A stretch of DNA of 53,574 nucleotides from Candidatus Latescibacterota bacterium (GTDB lineage Bacteria; Latescibacterota; UBA2968; UBA8231): assembly GCA_022826515.1 (NCBI GenBank), contig JAJDUT010000125.1, positions 1 to 53,574 of the forward strand. The letters are read 5' to 3'. A program made the position numbers and the translations under genes. Each line of letters starts with the position of its first letter. Position 1 is the first letter of the stretch. This document shows, piece by piece, positions 1-7,600 of the stretch. The notes under the pieces were generated by a model that saw only the letters and a program-made list of their open reading frames with translations, did no database searches and was not told where the DNA came from.

Positions 1-124
1 GGTAAAAAGAAATACGATGCGATGACCCTAGCTTGTGGACGAGATCAACGCTCAAGGGTCGCACGGTCTATCGCATCGACGAATAGAAACTAGCATACCA
101 AGGGAAAACCAAACATTCAACATA

Positions 125-174
125 CAAGGGGTGCCCCTACATAATTGTGGTAGGGGCGTCCCTTGTGGGCGCCC
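125..174. repeat. Palindromic extragenic repeat
   Basis: The left arm CAAGGGGTGCCCCTAC (125-140) pairs with GTAGGGGCGTCCCTTG (150-165) over 16 positions, two of them G-T pairs, around a 9-nt loop; a further GGGCGCCC palindrome follows at 167-174. It lies just upstream of the adenosyltransferase gene. It resembles the short GTAGGGGCG-type dispersed repeats common in environmental genomes. A role in the leader of the downstream operon cannot be excluded. I see no B12-box sequence in the leader, so I do not call it a cobalamin riboswitch. Confidence 0.6.
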
Positions 175-215
175 TTCATTTGGATAGGCCGATAAGCAAG
201 GGAAAGGCAACAAAC

Positions 216-782
216 ATGGTTACTCTATCTAAGCTCTACACCAAGACGGGCGATGGCGGCATGACGCGGCTGGGCGATATGTCGCAAGTGCCCAAGACGA
301 GCGCCCGCATCGCCGCTTATGGGTGTGTGGATGAGCTGAACTCGGTGATTGGGCTGGCTCGGGCCAGTAGCGCTGAGCACGACGATGTGCTCGCTCGGGT
401 GCAAAACGATCTCTTTGACTTGGGGGCGGATTTGTGCGTCCCGCAGGCGGATGGCGCAGAAGAGCGCCTGCGCGTGCAGCCGCAGCAGGTCCTGTTCCTA
501 GAGCAGCAAATTGACGACCTCACGCGAGATTTGGCTCCTTTGCGGAGCTTTATCTTGCCTGGAGGACGGCTTCCTGCTGCTTGGCTCCACTTGGCGCGTA
601 CGGTGTGTCGGCGTGCCGAGCGTGCAGCTTGGCACCTCGCAGAGCAAGAGCAAGTTGAAGAGCCGGTTTTGCTGTATCTCAACCGGCTCTCCGACTTGTT
701 GTTCGCGATGGCGCGGGCTGTCAACGACGGCGGAGAGGCGGATGTGTTGTGGAAACCGGGGGAGGGCGCAGACGATGCGTAA
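216..782 (+). CDS. pduO: PduO-type cob(I)alamin adenosyltransferase
   Basis: The 188-residue product should transfer the adenosyl group of ATP to cob(I)alamin in the cytoplasm, giving adenosylcobalamin. The N-terminal YTKTGDGG (residues 8-15) and the helix motif RTVCRRAER (128-136) are the family's ATP-binding signatures, and the length is normal. I chose the ATG at 216, preceded by a GGGAAAGG purine tract, because the upstream extension to 147 adds 23 residues encoded by a palindromic repeat and precedes the conserved N-terminus. The next gene starts 27 bases after the stop, so adenosylation and uptake appear to share one transcript. The gene matters for this window because a CarH-type regulator at 43 kb would use adenosylcobalamin. 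Confidence 0.93.
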   Translation: MVTLSKLYTKTGDGGMTRLGDMSQVPKTSARIAAYGCVDELNSVIGLARASSAEHDDVLARVQNDLFDLGADLCVPQADGAEERLRVQPQQVLFLEQQIDDLTRDLAPLRSFILPGGRLPAAWLHLARTVCRRAERAAWHLAEQEQVEEPVLLYLNRLSDLLFAMARAVNDGGEADVLWKPGEGADDA

Positions 783-809
783 GTGGTCGATTCTTGGTGG
801 AGGCGTTTG

Positions 810-1967
810 ATGCGTAAGGTATGTTTTTGGGCGTGGCTGGTTTTTGGCGTGTCGGCAGCGAATGGGGATGATTGCGGCGATACCTACGATCCGGCGAAGG
901 ATTATTTCCCACACAAGGCCGAGCTGCAATACGCCGAGAGCTTTGCGATTGAGTACTTCGACAACTACAAAGTGGTCACCGTACATACTCCGTGGCCCGG
1001 TGCCGAAGAAGCCGTCCAGTACTTATTGGTCCAACGCGGCACTCCCGCACCCGACGGGTACGAGGACATGCAGCGCATCACCGTACCCATCCGTCGTCTT
1101 GCAGCTTTATCGACCACCCAATTGCCGCACCTCGAATTGTTGGACGCTCTCGAAAATCTAGTCGCGGTCAGCGACATTAAAATGGTGAATTCGCCGGGCA
1201 TCAATCAGCGCTTTGCGGCTGGCAAAATTGCCGAAATTGGCCACGGTGCTGGGGTTAATCTCGAATTAGTGCTGGAATTGGAGACCGACGTAGTAATGAC
1301 CGTGGCTTCGGCCCAATCCCAGTACAATGCCCACCCGGTTTTGCAGCAAGCCGGCGTGGCCGTGGCCATCAACGCCGAGTACACTGAGCCGTCGCTGTTG
1401 GGCCGCACGGAATGGCTCAAGTTTACTGCGGCCTTTTTTAACGCGGAAGCTCTGGCGGAAAAACGCTTTGCGGACATTGTGGCCCAGTACCAGCAATACG
1501 CGGCTTTGGTGCAGGATGTGCCAACCGACCAACGCCCCACGGTGTTCGGCGGCTCTCTCTGGCGCGACACTTGGCACGTCGCTGGTGGCAAGAGCTACGC
1601 AGCGCAATTGGTCGCTGCGGCTGGGGGTGCGTACCTGTGGGCCGACGACGATTCTGGAGGGAGCTTACCCTTGGACTTTGAGGCCGTGTACGAAAAGGCC
1701 CACGCGGCCGATGTCTGGCTGACTATGCGCAATGAATGGCATTCGCTGGCCGAGGTGGAGGCTGCGGACGAGCGCTACGCGGCGTTTGCAGCGTTGCAAA
1801 GCGGTCGAGTGTACAATGCCAACGCCCGACTCAACGCACGCGGCGGCAACGACTACTGGGAAAGCGGCCTCGTCGAACCTCATATCGTGCTGGCCGATTT
1901 CATAAAAATCCTGCATCCCGACCGCCTACCGGAACACGCGCTCAAGTTCTATAAAAAACTAGACTGA
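810..1967 (+). CDS. Periplasmic substrate-binding protein, FecB/BtuF-like (cobalamin or siderophore uptake)
   Basis: The 385-residue product is the soluble receptor of the importer encoded directly downstream. The ATG at 810 has GGAGG at 799-803 with 6-nt spacing; a GTG at 783 is in frame but less well placed. The N-terminus (MRKVCFWAWLVFGVSAANG) looks like a signal peptide cut by signal peptidase I. The central part (VAVSDIKMVNSPGINQ, then the VLELETDVVMTVAS segment) follows the FecB/BtuF fold pattern in which 'the metabolic burden lies at site X' is bracketed by two lobes. Linkage to an adenosyltransferase favours a corrinoid as substrate, but the family also binds ferric siderophores, so the ligand is inferred. 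It diverges from the second BtuF-like protein at 6.7 kb. Confidence 0.85.
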   Translation: MRKVCFWAWLVFGVSAANGDDCGDTYDPAKDYFPHKAELQYAESFAIEYFDNYKVVTVHTPWPGAEEAVQYLLVQRGTPAPDGYEDMQRITVPIRRLAALSTTQLPHLELLDALENLVAVSDIKMVNSPGINQRFAAGKIAEIGHGAGVNLELVLELETDVVMTVASAQSQYNAHPVLQQAGVAVAINAEYTEPSLLGRTEWLKFTAAFFNAEALAEKRFADIVAQYQQYAALVQDVPTDQRPTVFGGSLWRDTWHVAGGKSYAAQLVAAAGGAYLWADDDSGGSLPLDFEAVYEKAHAADVWLTMRNEWHSLAEVEAADERYAAFAALQSGRVYNANARLNARGGNDYWESGLVEPHIVLADFIKILHPDRLPEHALKFYKKLD

Positions 1968-1973
1968 GACGCC

Positions 1974-3050
1974 GTGGCGACTGCTTCCACCACCACTCCT
2001 TGGCCCCGGCTGGGGCCGCGCTGGGGACTCTTTCTGGCGATGGCCGGGGCCTTGTGCGGTTTTTTTGCGCTCAGTTTGGGCGTGGGGTCGGTGTCCATTC
2101 CCCTCGATGCGGTGGTCGCCATCCTGTGGGGTGAAGCCGACCAAAAGCAGAGTTGGAGTCATATCATCTACGCGATTCGCCTGCCGCGTGCGATCACTGC
2201 GGTGTTGGCTGGCGCAGCCCTGAGCGCTAGCGGTTTGCAGATGCAAACTCTGTTCCGCAATCCCCTCGCCGATCCTTTCATCCTCGGCATTAGCGCCGGA
2301 GCCAGTCTGGGCGTGGCGTTGGTCGTCTTGGGCACGGGCGTTACTGGGGCCGGGTTGCTGGTTGGTCTGGGGCTTTTGGGGCAGGTTGGCGTGGTGGCCG
2401 CGGCTGTGGTTGGAGCCGCCGCGGTGTTGGGCTTGGTGCTTTTCGTGGGGCGGCGCGTGCAGCACACCATGACCTTGCTCATCCTCGGCCTCATGTTCGG
2501 CTATCTGACCAGTGCCGTGGTCAGCGTGTTGCTCTACTTCAGCATTCCCGAACAGGTGCAGACGTACGTCCTGTGGACCTTTGGCAGCTTTGGCGCGGTC
2601 GCTTGGGGGCAACTCACCTTTTTAGCGCCGGTGGTGCTGGTGGGTTTAGGGATTGCCGGACTGCTAGTTAAGCCGCTAAATGCCTTGCTGCTCGGCGAAA
2701 CGTATGCGCGCAGTATGGGCTTGGGTGCGCGGCGGGCGCGGCTGTGGATTATTGCTAGCGCCGCGCTGCTGGCTGGCGCGGTCACGGCTTACTGCGGTCC
2801 CATTGGCTTTTTGGGTGTGGCTGTGCCGCATTTGTGCCGCGCTCTTTTCAACACTTCGGACCACCGCGTGCTGCTGCCGGCTAGCGTACTTTTGGGCGGC
2901 ATTTTGGCCCTAACTGCGGACTTGGTAGCCCGTTTGCCCGGCAGCGAGGCTACCTTGCCGCTCAACGCGGTCACAGCCTTGATCGGCGCGCCCGTGGTCA
3001 CTTGGATCATCCTGCGTCGCCGCACGCTGCGGCAAGCCTTTGCCGCCTGA
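1974..3050 (+). CDS. FecCD-family ABC transporter permease
   Basis: The 358-residue product is an integral inner-membrane permease of the BtuC/FecCD/FhuB type and would form the homodimeric channel of the importer. It has about ten hydrophobic segments. Family signatures are visible: RLPRAITAVLAGAALSASG near residue 65, NPLADPFILGISAGASLG near residue 98, and GPIGFLGVAVPHLCR near residue 277, the cytoplasmic loop that contacts the ATPase. It starts at a GTG six bases after the binding-protein stop codon. The substrate is probably a corrinoid because of the linked pduO, but iron-siderophore transport is an alternative. Confidence 0.93.
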   Translation: MATASTTTPWPRLGPRWGLFLAMAGALCGFFALSLGVGSVSIPLDAVVAILWGEADQKQSWSHIIYAIRLPRAITAVLAGAALSASGLQMQTLFRNPLADPFILGISAGASLGVALVVLGTGVTGAGLLVGLGLLGQVGVVAAAVVGAAAVLGLVLFVGRRVQHTMTLLILGLMFGYLTSAVVSVLLYFSIPEQVQTYVLWTFGSFGAVAWGQLTFLAPVVLVGLGIAGLLVKPLNALLLGETYARSMGLGARRARLWIIASAALLAGAVTAYCGPIGFLGVAVPHLCRALFNTSDHRVLLPASVLLGGILALTADLVARLPGSEATLPLNAVTALIGAPVVTWIILRRRTLRQAFAA

Positions 3051-3055
3051 ACGCC

Positions 3056-4063
3056 GTGGCTGCGACCATTTTACAGACGAGCGGCCTGTGCATTGGCTAC
3101 GCGCCCAAGCGACGCCCGCGCGTTGAAGTGGCCGCGGACATTGGTGTGGAATTGCTCAAGGGGGAACTGGTCTGCCTTTTGGGACCCAATGGTGCGGGCA
3201 AATCCACGCTCATGCGCACGCTGGCTGGCCTGCAAAAGCCGTTGGCTGGCGAGGTGCTCCTTGAAGGCCGCGACCTACATGGGCTGGCTGAGAGCGAGCG
3301 GGCGCGGCTTTTGGGCTTAGTTCTGACTGAACGGGTGGATGTGGGCAATCTGTCGGCCTATGCACTCGTGGCGTTGGGCCGCTATCCGTACACGGGCTGG
3401 GACGGCCGTCTTTCTGCGGCGGACGAAGAGGTGGTGCGCTGGGCCATTGACGCGGTGGGGGCTAGGGATTTGGCAGGGCGCAGCGTTGGCGAATTGAGCG
3501 ATGGCGAGCGGCAGAAGGTGATGATTGCCCGCGCCTTAGCGCAGGAACCAGCGGTGCTGCTCCTCGATGAGCCTACGGCCTTTTTGGACTTGCCACGGCG
3601 CGTCGAAATCGTGCAGTTGTTACGGCGCTTGGCCGGTGACAGTGATCGCGCGGTCCTGCTTTCCACGCACGATTTGGACTTGGCCCTGCGCTGCGCCGAC
3701 CGCCTCTGGCTGCTGCCGCAGGATGGTCCTTTGCAAACCGGGGCACCGGAAGACTTGGTGTTGAGCGGGGCTTTTCAGCGGGCGTTCGCGGACGTGGAAT
3801 TCGACCCGGCCATTGGTTCGTTCCAGTTGGCGCAAGAGCCGGAAGGGGAAGTTAGCTTAGTGGGAGAAGGGATCCATGCCCTGTGGACGGCGCGCGCGTT
3901 GGAACGGGCGGGGTTTCGCGTGGCGGAAAACGCGCCGACATGCGTTGAGATCATCCGCGACAACGACGACGCGACTTGGCGGCTTCACACGGCGACCGGC
4001 GATCGCGTCTGTGCCACCCTGTACGAGTTGGTCAAGTGCTTGAAACTAGACGCGATTGATTAA
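3056..4063 (+). CDS. ABC transporter ATPase for the FecCD importer, with a C-terminal extension
   Basis: The 335-residue product powers the importer. It has Walker A GPNGAGKST (43-51), signature LSDGE (147-151), Walker B LLLDEP and an H-loop histidine at 205. I chose the GTG at 3056, six bases after the permease stop, because the ATPase fold begins there; the ATG at 3002 overlaps the permease. BtuD/FecE-type ATPases are usually about 250-270 residues. This one carries about 80 extra C-terminal residues (250-335) that look like a small alpha/beta unit (GEGIHALWTARALERAGFRV, then CVEIIRD). Such an extension could be regulatory; its function is unknown. It is the last gene of the operon. Confidence 0.92.
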   Translation: MAATILQTSGLCIGYAPKRRPRVEVAADIGVELLKGELVCLLGPNGAGKSTLMRTLAGLQKPLAGEVLLEGRDLHGLAESERARLLGLVLTERVDVGNLSAYALVALGRYPYTGWDGRLSAADEEVVRWAIDAVGARDLAGRSVGELSDGERQKVMIARALAQEPAVLLLDEPTAFLDLPRRVEIVQLLRRLAGDSDRAVLLSTHDLDLALRCADRLWLLPQDGPLQTGAPEDLVLSGAFQRAFADVEFDPAIGSFQLAQEPEGEVSLVGEGIHALWTARALERAGFRVAENAPTCVEIIRDNDDATWRLHTATGDRVCATLYELVKCLKLDAID

Positions 4064-4160
4064 CGCTTCTGGGGGACTCGTGCCTTTGCAGACGGCTCTG
4101 TTTGTTGTGCAGGATCAGCGCCACCGGAGAGTTAGGACGTTCCGGTTCGATTGGACAGTG

Positions 4161-5687
4161 TCACGTCTGCGTTGGGGCCAGCGTCCAGGCTTGCAGCGAT
4201 TGCACCTTGGCCGAACCTCCGCGCGCAAACAGGCTGACGCCGAGGCTGTCGGTCCGCGTCGGATAGATGCGCTGGGTCACGCATTGGCGGCGATTGGCAA
4301 AAACCTCGAGGATCGAACGGTCCAGGAAGATGCGCAGGGTCAGAAGCTCGCCCGGAGCCAGTTCGAACGGCCCTTCTTGGGCGGTGACGTACTGTTCGCT
4401 CTCGGCCAGATGCGGCTGGAGACTGCGGTAGCGGGTGTAGCGTATCTCGCGGTCGAGCGACGACCGGCTGACGTCGACTCGCAGCACGGTGGTTGCGGCG
4501 TCGTAGGAGACCGCGGTTTCCTCCTCGCCTCCTGGGGAGCGCCGTACTTTCAGCCCCACTTCCCGAGCTTCCTGCAGATCGATTTCAACGGTCAACTCCA
4601 GACAGTCGCCGCCGACTCCCTCGACCGCCACCTCGGAATCGGCGGGCACGTCAATGAATTCGTGTCGGCGGGGAGCCAGCCGCAACACTTCGAGTTCTGG
4701 GACAGGGTCGATCTGAAGGTGACCGCTGGGGTCCAGCGACAAAAGGCGCGGAACGGTCATAATGCCCGACCATCCCGAGGCGCGCTCGCGCTCGTTGCCG
4801 CGCAATTCGCGGACCCAGTCGAAGAAGATGCGTCGGCCGGTTGCGTCCAGCATGGTGCGCGGGCCGCCGAGATGACCTCCTTCCCAGCTCATGCGCCCGT
4901 GAACGTCTGGATAAAACCGTTCGTTCCGGACTTGGCCGATGTAGTACTGGCTTCCCTGCAGATGGCTACAGAAGAGCAACATGTGCCGGTCGCCAAGCGG
5001 GAAAAAGTCGGGCACGGCGCAGTCTTCGCCGCCTTCGGTCCACTCTCGCCGCGACTGGTAGAACAAGTCGACGAACTCCCAGGTGCGCAGGTCCGGCGAT
5101 TTGAACAGGTACGCTGCGTCCCCTTGGTCTTGCGGGTCGCGTTTGTTGATGGCGGCGTAATAGAGGTCGCCGTCCAACCAGCCGCAGGGGTCGTGGATGG
5201 TGTAGCGGCCGAAGTCGGCGCTTCCTTCTTCCGGCTGGGGGATTACTGGATTGTCCGGATCTTTCGTCCACTCGATCAGCAGATCGTCGCTGCTGCGGGC
5301 AAGGCAGAGGCCGTCGGGGTTGCCGTAGTAGATCAGCGTTGGAATTCCTTCCTTGCTGATCAAGGCTCCGCCGCTAAAGCAGCCGACGCGATCCGGTCCG
5401 TCCGCTTCCGGCGTCAGCGCCACCGGATGGTGGACCCAATGCACGAGGTCGGCGCTGGAGGCGTGGCCCCATTGAATGAGATTCCAGTAGGCACCGTCCG
5501 GGTTGTACTGGTAGAAGATGTGGTAGCGACCCTTCCAGAACAGGGCTCCGTTGATGTCGTTCATCCACGCGGCTGGCGGCGTGAAGTGATAGGCTGGCCG
5601 ATGCGGGTCACGGGCAAAGGTGTCGGCGAGGTCGCGGGCCTCTCGGATCCGCGCTTCCATCTGGTCTATTCGGTTTTTGGTAGTCAT
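4161..5687 (-). CDS. Glycoside hydrolase family 32 (beta-fructosidase/levanase-like)
   Basis: The 508-residue product should hydrolyse beta-fructosidic bonds (sucrose, levan or inulin type). The nucleophile motif WMNDINGA gives Asp44, and the five-bladed propeller is followed by a C-terminal beta-sandwich (about 345-505). Two catalytic motifs depart from the usual form: the RDP motif reads HDP (165-167), and the acid/base EC motif reads EDCAVPDFF, with Glu221 separated from Cys by an Asp. I see no signal peptide, so the enzyme looks cytoplasmic. No fructose transporter or kinase is adjacent. It is transcribed away from the XRE-PIN locus; the start codon lacks a clear Shine-Dalgarno sequence. 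Activity is inferred from fold. Confidence 0.88.
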   Translation of the reverse strand: MTTKNRIDQMEARIREARDLADTFARDPHRPAYHFTPPAAWMNDINGALFWKGRYHIFYQYNPDGAYWNLIQWGHASSADLVHWVHHPVALTPEADGPDRVGCFSGGALISKEGIPTLIYYGNPDGLCLARSSDDLLIEWTKDPDNPVIPQPEEGSADFGRYTIHDPCGWLDGDLYYAAINKRDPQDQGDAAYLFKSPDLRTWEFVDLFYQSRREWTEGGEDCAVPDFFPLGDRHMLLFCSHLQGSQYYIGQVRNERFYPDVHGRMSWEGGHLGGPRTMLDATGRRIFFDWVRELRGNERERASGWSGIMTVPRLLSLDPSGHLQIDPVPELEVLRLAPRRHEFIDVPADSEVAVEGVGGDCLELTVEIDLQEAREVGLKVRRSPGGEEETAVSYDAATTVLRVDVSRSSLDREIRYTRYRSLQPHLAESEQYVTAQEGPFELAPGELLTLRIFLDRSILEVFANRRQCVTQRIYPTRTDSLGVSLFARGGSAKVQSLQAWTLAPTQT

Positions 5688-5705
5688 GGGTGCGCTCGCG
5701 GGTTG

Positions 5706-5727
5706 GCTGCCCGGGATTTCGGGCAGC
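5706..5727. other. Perfect 8-bp hairpin in the GH32 leader
   Basis: GCTGCCCG (5706-5713) pairs perfectly with CGGGCAGC (5720-5727) around a 6-nt loop. It lies in the 5' leader of the minus-strand GH32 gene, 19 bases upstream of its start codon, and beside the divergent XRE promoter. No T-run follows on either strand, so it is not an obvious terminator. Confidence 0.5.
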
Positions 5728-5734
5728 GGGTTGG

Positions 5735-5763
5735 TTGATGAGATATAACTAATTAGTTATGAT
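5735..5763 (+). promoter_or_regulatory. XRE-PIN promoter with a palindromic operator in its spacer
   Basis: TTGATG (5735-5740) and TATGAT (5758-5763) are spaced by 17 bases and form a plausible sigma70-like promoter for the XRE-PIN pair. The 16-bp perfect palindrome ATAACTAATTAGTTAT (5745-5760) fills the spacer and touches the -10. This is the expected geometry for repression by the XRE protein encoded 60 bases downstream. The promoter and operator roles are inferred from sequence only. Confidence 0.6.
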
Positions 5764-5823
5764 TAGAGTATGCAAAAGACGCCTGAGACGAGCTAAAGAG
5801 TCGGCTAAGCAGGAGAGAAAATC

Positions 5824-6246
5824 ATGGGCGAGAATATTAAAATCAAACAGGGCAGTGGCAATATTTTTTCTGACTTGGGCTCTAGTGATAAGGAAGCGAA
5901 AGAAGAGGTGTTCAAAGCCCAACTTGGCGCGGAGATTTTTCGGATTCTCGAACACCGCAAGCTGACTCAGACCAAGGCCGCGGGGATTCTAGGAGTTAAG
6001 CAATCAGAAATCTCCCGACTTAAAAGCGGTAAGTTTTCCTATTACAGTGTCGAACGGCTGATTCGGTTCCTTGAACGCCTTGGTTGCGAGGTGAGTATTC
6101 ATATTACTCGGCCGGAGAGCGGAGGGACCGAAAAGGTTATTGTGCAGTCGTCCGAGATGCTGATCGGATCATTGCGCGACCAACTGCAAATCCACGGCGA
6201 CATTTTCTCGACCGGGGTTACATGGGATGCCAATGCTCAATCTTGA
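5824..6246 (+). CDS. XRE-family HTH antitoxin/regulator (HigA2-like)
   Basis: The 140-residue product has one Cro/C1-type helix-turn-helix (about 40-90: LTQTKAAGILGVKQSEISRLKSG), followed by a segment (ERLIRFLERLGCEVSIHI) typical of the HigA2/COG5606 group. It should bind the palindrome in its own promoter. AGGAG at 5812-5816 precedes the ATG by 7 bases. Proteins of this group normally pair with a RelE-like HigB2 toxin; here the partner is a PIN-domain protein whose start overlaps by 20 bases. The tail after residue 90 may neutralise the toxin. The assignment as antitoxin rests on operon structure. Confidence 0.82.
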   Translation: MGENIKIKQGSGNIFSDLGSSDKEAKEEVFKAQLGAEIFRILEHRKLTQTKAAGILGVKQSEISRLKSGKFSYYSVERLIRFLERLGCEVSIHITRPESGGTEKVIVQSSEMLIGSLRDQLQIHGDIFSTGVTWDANAQS

Positions 6247-6592
6247 TACCCATGTACTAATACACGCATTGTGCGGTAATCTGCGTTATGAGGAGCGCAC
6301 ATTACTCATTGACCATCGCTGGGGCGTAGCCGCAATCGTGTTGTGGGAGATGGCAAAGCTCGCGCAGATTGGACGGATTTCGCTTGACCTAGCACACCCG
6401 CTCGTCGAGACCATCCTAGCCAGCATCCACATCTGGCCGCTTGACTTAGAAGTGGCCCGGGTCTCGACGCAGCTCGATTTTCGCGCCGATCCAGCGGATG
6501 AACTGATTGCTGCAACCAGTATTGTCCATGGCGTACCGTTGCTGACGCGGGACGAGCGTATTCGTCAGTCGAAGATGGTCCCGCTTGCCTAG
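6227..6592 (+). CDS. PIN-domain ribonuclease toxin (VapC-like)
   Basis: The 121-residue product is a single PIN domain and is expected to act as a Mg2+-dependent RNase. The four acidic active-site positions are present: Asp7 (LDTHVL), Glu41 (VLWEMAKL), Asp91 (ADPADELIAATS) and Asp109 (LTRDERI). Length matches VapC toxins. ATG codons at 6227 and 6233 are both possible starts; both overlap the XRE gene, so translation is probably coupled. No VapB-type AbrB/RHH antitoxin is present; the upstream XRE protein takes that place. RNA target unknown. Confidence 0.86.
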   Translation: MPMLNLDTHVLIHALCGNLRYEERTLLIDHRWGVAAIVLWEMAKLAQIGRISLDLAHPLVETILASIHIWPLDLEVARVSTQLDFRADPADELIAATSIVHGVPLLTRDERIRQSKMVPLA

Positions 6593-6676
6593 GGAAGCGC
6601 GTCTGCGCCACGCTAGAGGATCGACTGTCTGACACGTCACGTCCGAGAAACCACCCCTTAAAGCGAGTGTGCATCC

Positions 6677-7600
6677 ATGAATCGTATCGTCTCCCTATTG
6701 CCCAGCAGCACTGAAATAATCTGCGCCCTCGGCTTCGGTGAGTGCTTGGTCGGCCGTTCCCACGAGTGCGACTATCCTGCCGGTGTCGGCGACTTGCCCG
6801 CCTGCACAGCCCCTAAATTCGACCCGGATGGAACCTCGTATCAGATTGACCAGCGGGTTAAAGCCATTTTGCAGGAAGCTACTTCGGTGTACCGGGTGGA
6901 TGCCGACCTGCTCGACGAGTTGGCACCGGATTGGTTGGTGACGCAATCGCAGTGCGAAGTTTGCGCTGTCAGTCTCAAAGATGTCGAGGAGGCCGCCTGT
7001 CAGTTGGTGCGCTCGCGGCCCGCTATTCTATCGTTGGAGCCTAACGCCTTGGTCGATGTATGGGGCGATATTGAGCGGGTGGCTGTGGCGCTAGAAGTGG
7101 AGGAGAGGGGGCGCGCCTTGGTGGCTCAATTGCGGGATCGGCTAGACCAGATCGCCGCTCGCACTCGCCATATCGACCATCGTCCGCGCATTGCCTGTAT
7201 TGAGTGGTTCGAGCCGCTGATGGCTGCAGGCAATTGGATTCCCGAACTGGTGGAGATTGCCGGTGGCGAAAACCTCTTTGCGGAAGCAGGGACGCATTCG
7301 CCTTGGTTGGCGTGGGAGGAACTAGTGGAAGCCCAGCCGGAGATTATCGTCCTGATGCCTTGCGGCTTCGACATGCCTCGTTCCCGACGCGAATTGCCAG
7401 CGCTTACCCAGCATCCGCTGTGGCCTCGGCTGCAAGCCGTGCAGCAGGGGCAGGTGTTCCTCACTGACGGCAATCAGTTTTTCAATCGCCCAGGGCCGCG
7501 CTTGGTGGAGTCGGCTGAAATTCTCGCTGAGATTTTTCATCCCCGCCACTTCGGCGGCACGCACGAGCACCGGGGCTGGGAGCGGGTGGATTTGAGCTAG
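6677..7600 (+). CDS. BtuF-like cobalamin-binding protein without a signal peptide
   Basis: The 307-residue product begins directly with the BtuF core (RIVSLLPSSTEIICALGFG), followed by GRSHECDYP and a second lobe containing PWLAWEELVEAQPEIIVLMPCG. This is the 'cobalamin-binding protein' subgroup of the FecB/BtuF fold. No signal peptide or lipobox is visible, so the mature protein may be cytoplasmic or exported another way. It is monocistronic here and separated from the importer genes at 0.8-4.1 kb by GH32 and the XRE-PIN pair, which suggests those were inserted between linked B12 genes. Its stop codon overlaps the stop of the convergent Cys-rich gene. Confidence 0.82.
   Translation: MNRIVSLLPSSTEIICALGFGECLVGRSHECDYPAGVGDLPACTAPKFDPDGTSYQIDQRVKAILQEATSVYRVDADLLDELAPDWLVTQSQCEVCAVSLKDVEEAACQLVRSRPAILSLEPNALVDVWGDIERVAVALEVEERGRALVAQLRDRLDQIAARTRHIDHRPRIACIEWFEPLMAAGNWIPELVEIAGGENLFAEAGTHSPWLAWEELVEAQPEIIVLMPCGFDMPRSRRELPALTQHPLWPRLQAVQQGQVFLTDGNQFFNRPGPRLVESAEILAEIFHPRHFGGTHEHRGWERVDLS

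Noticed and set aside
1..215. Cobalamin riboswitch upstream of the adenosyltransferase
   Set aside because: No B12-box or adjoining conserved stems could be found; the visible structure is a short dispersed-repeat palindrome.
4056..5738. 560-residue plus-strand frame opposite the GH32 gene
   Set aside because: It mirrors the GC-rich GH32 gene, shows no family motif, and the minus-strand frame has clear GH32 catalytic motifs.
5749..5965. Two overlapping 68-residue frames on opposite strands
   Set aside because: Both lie across the XRE promoter and gene start, and neither has a family pattern.
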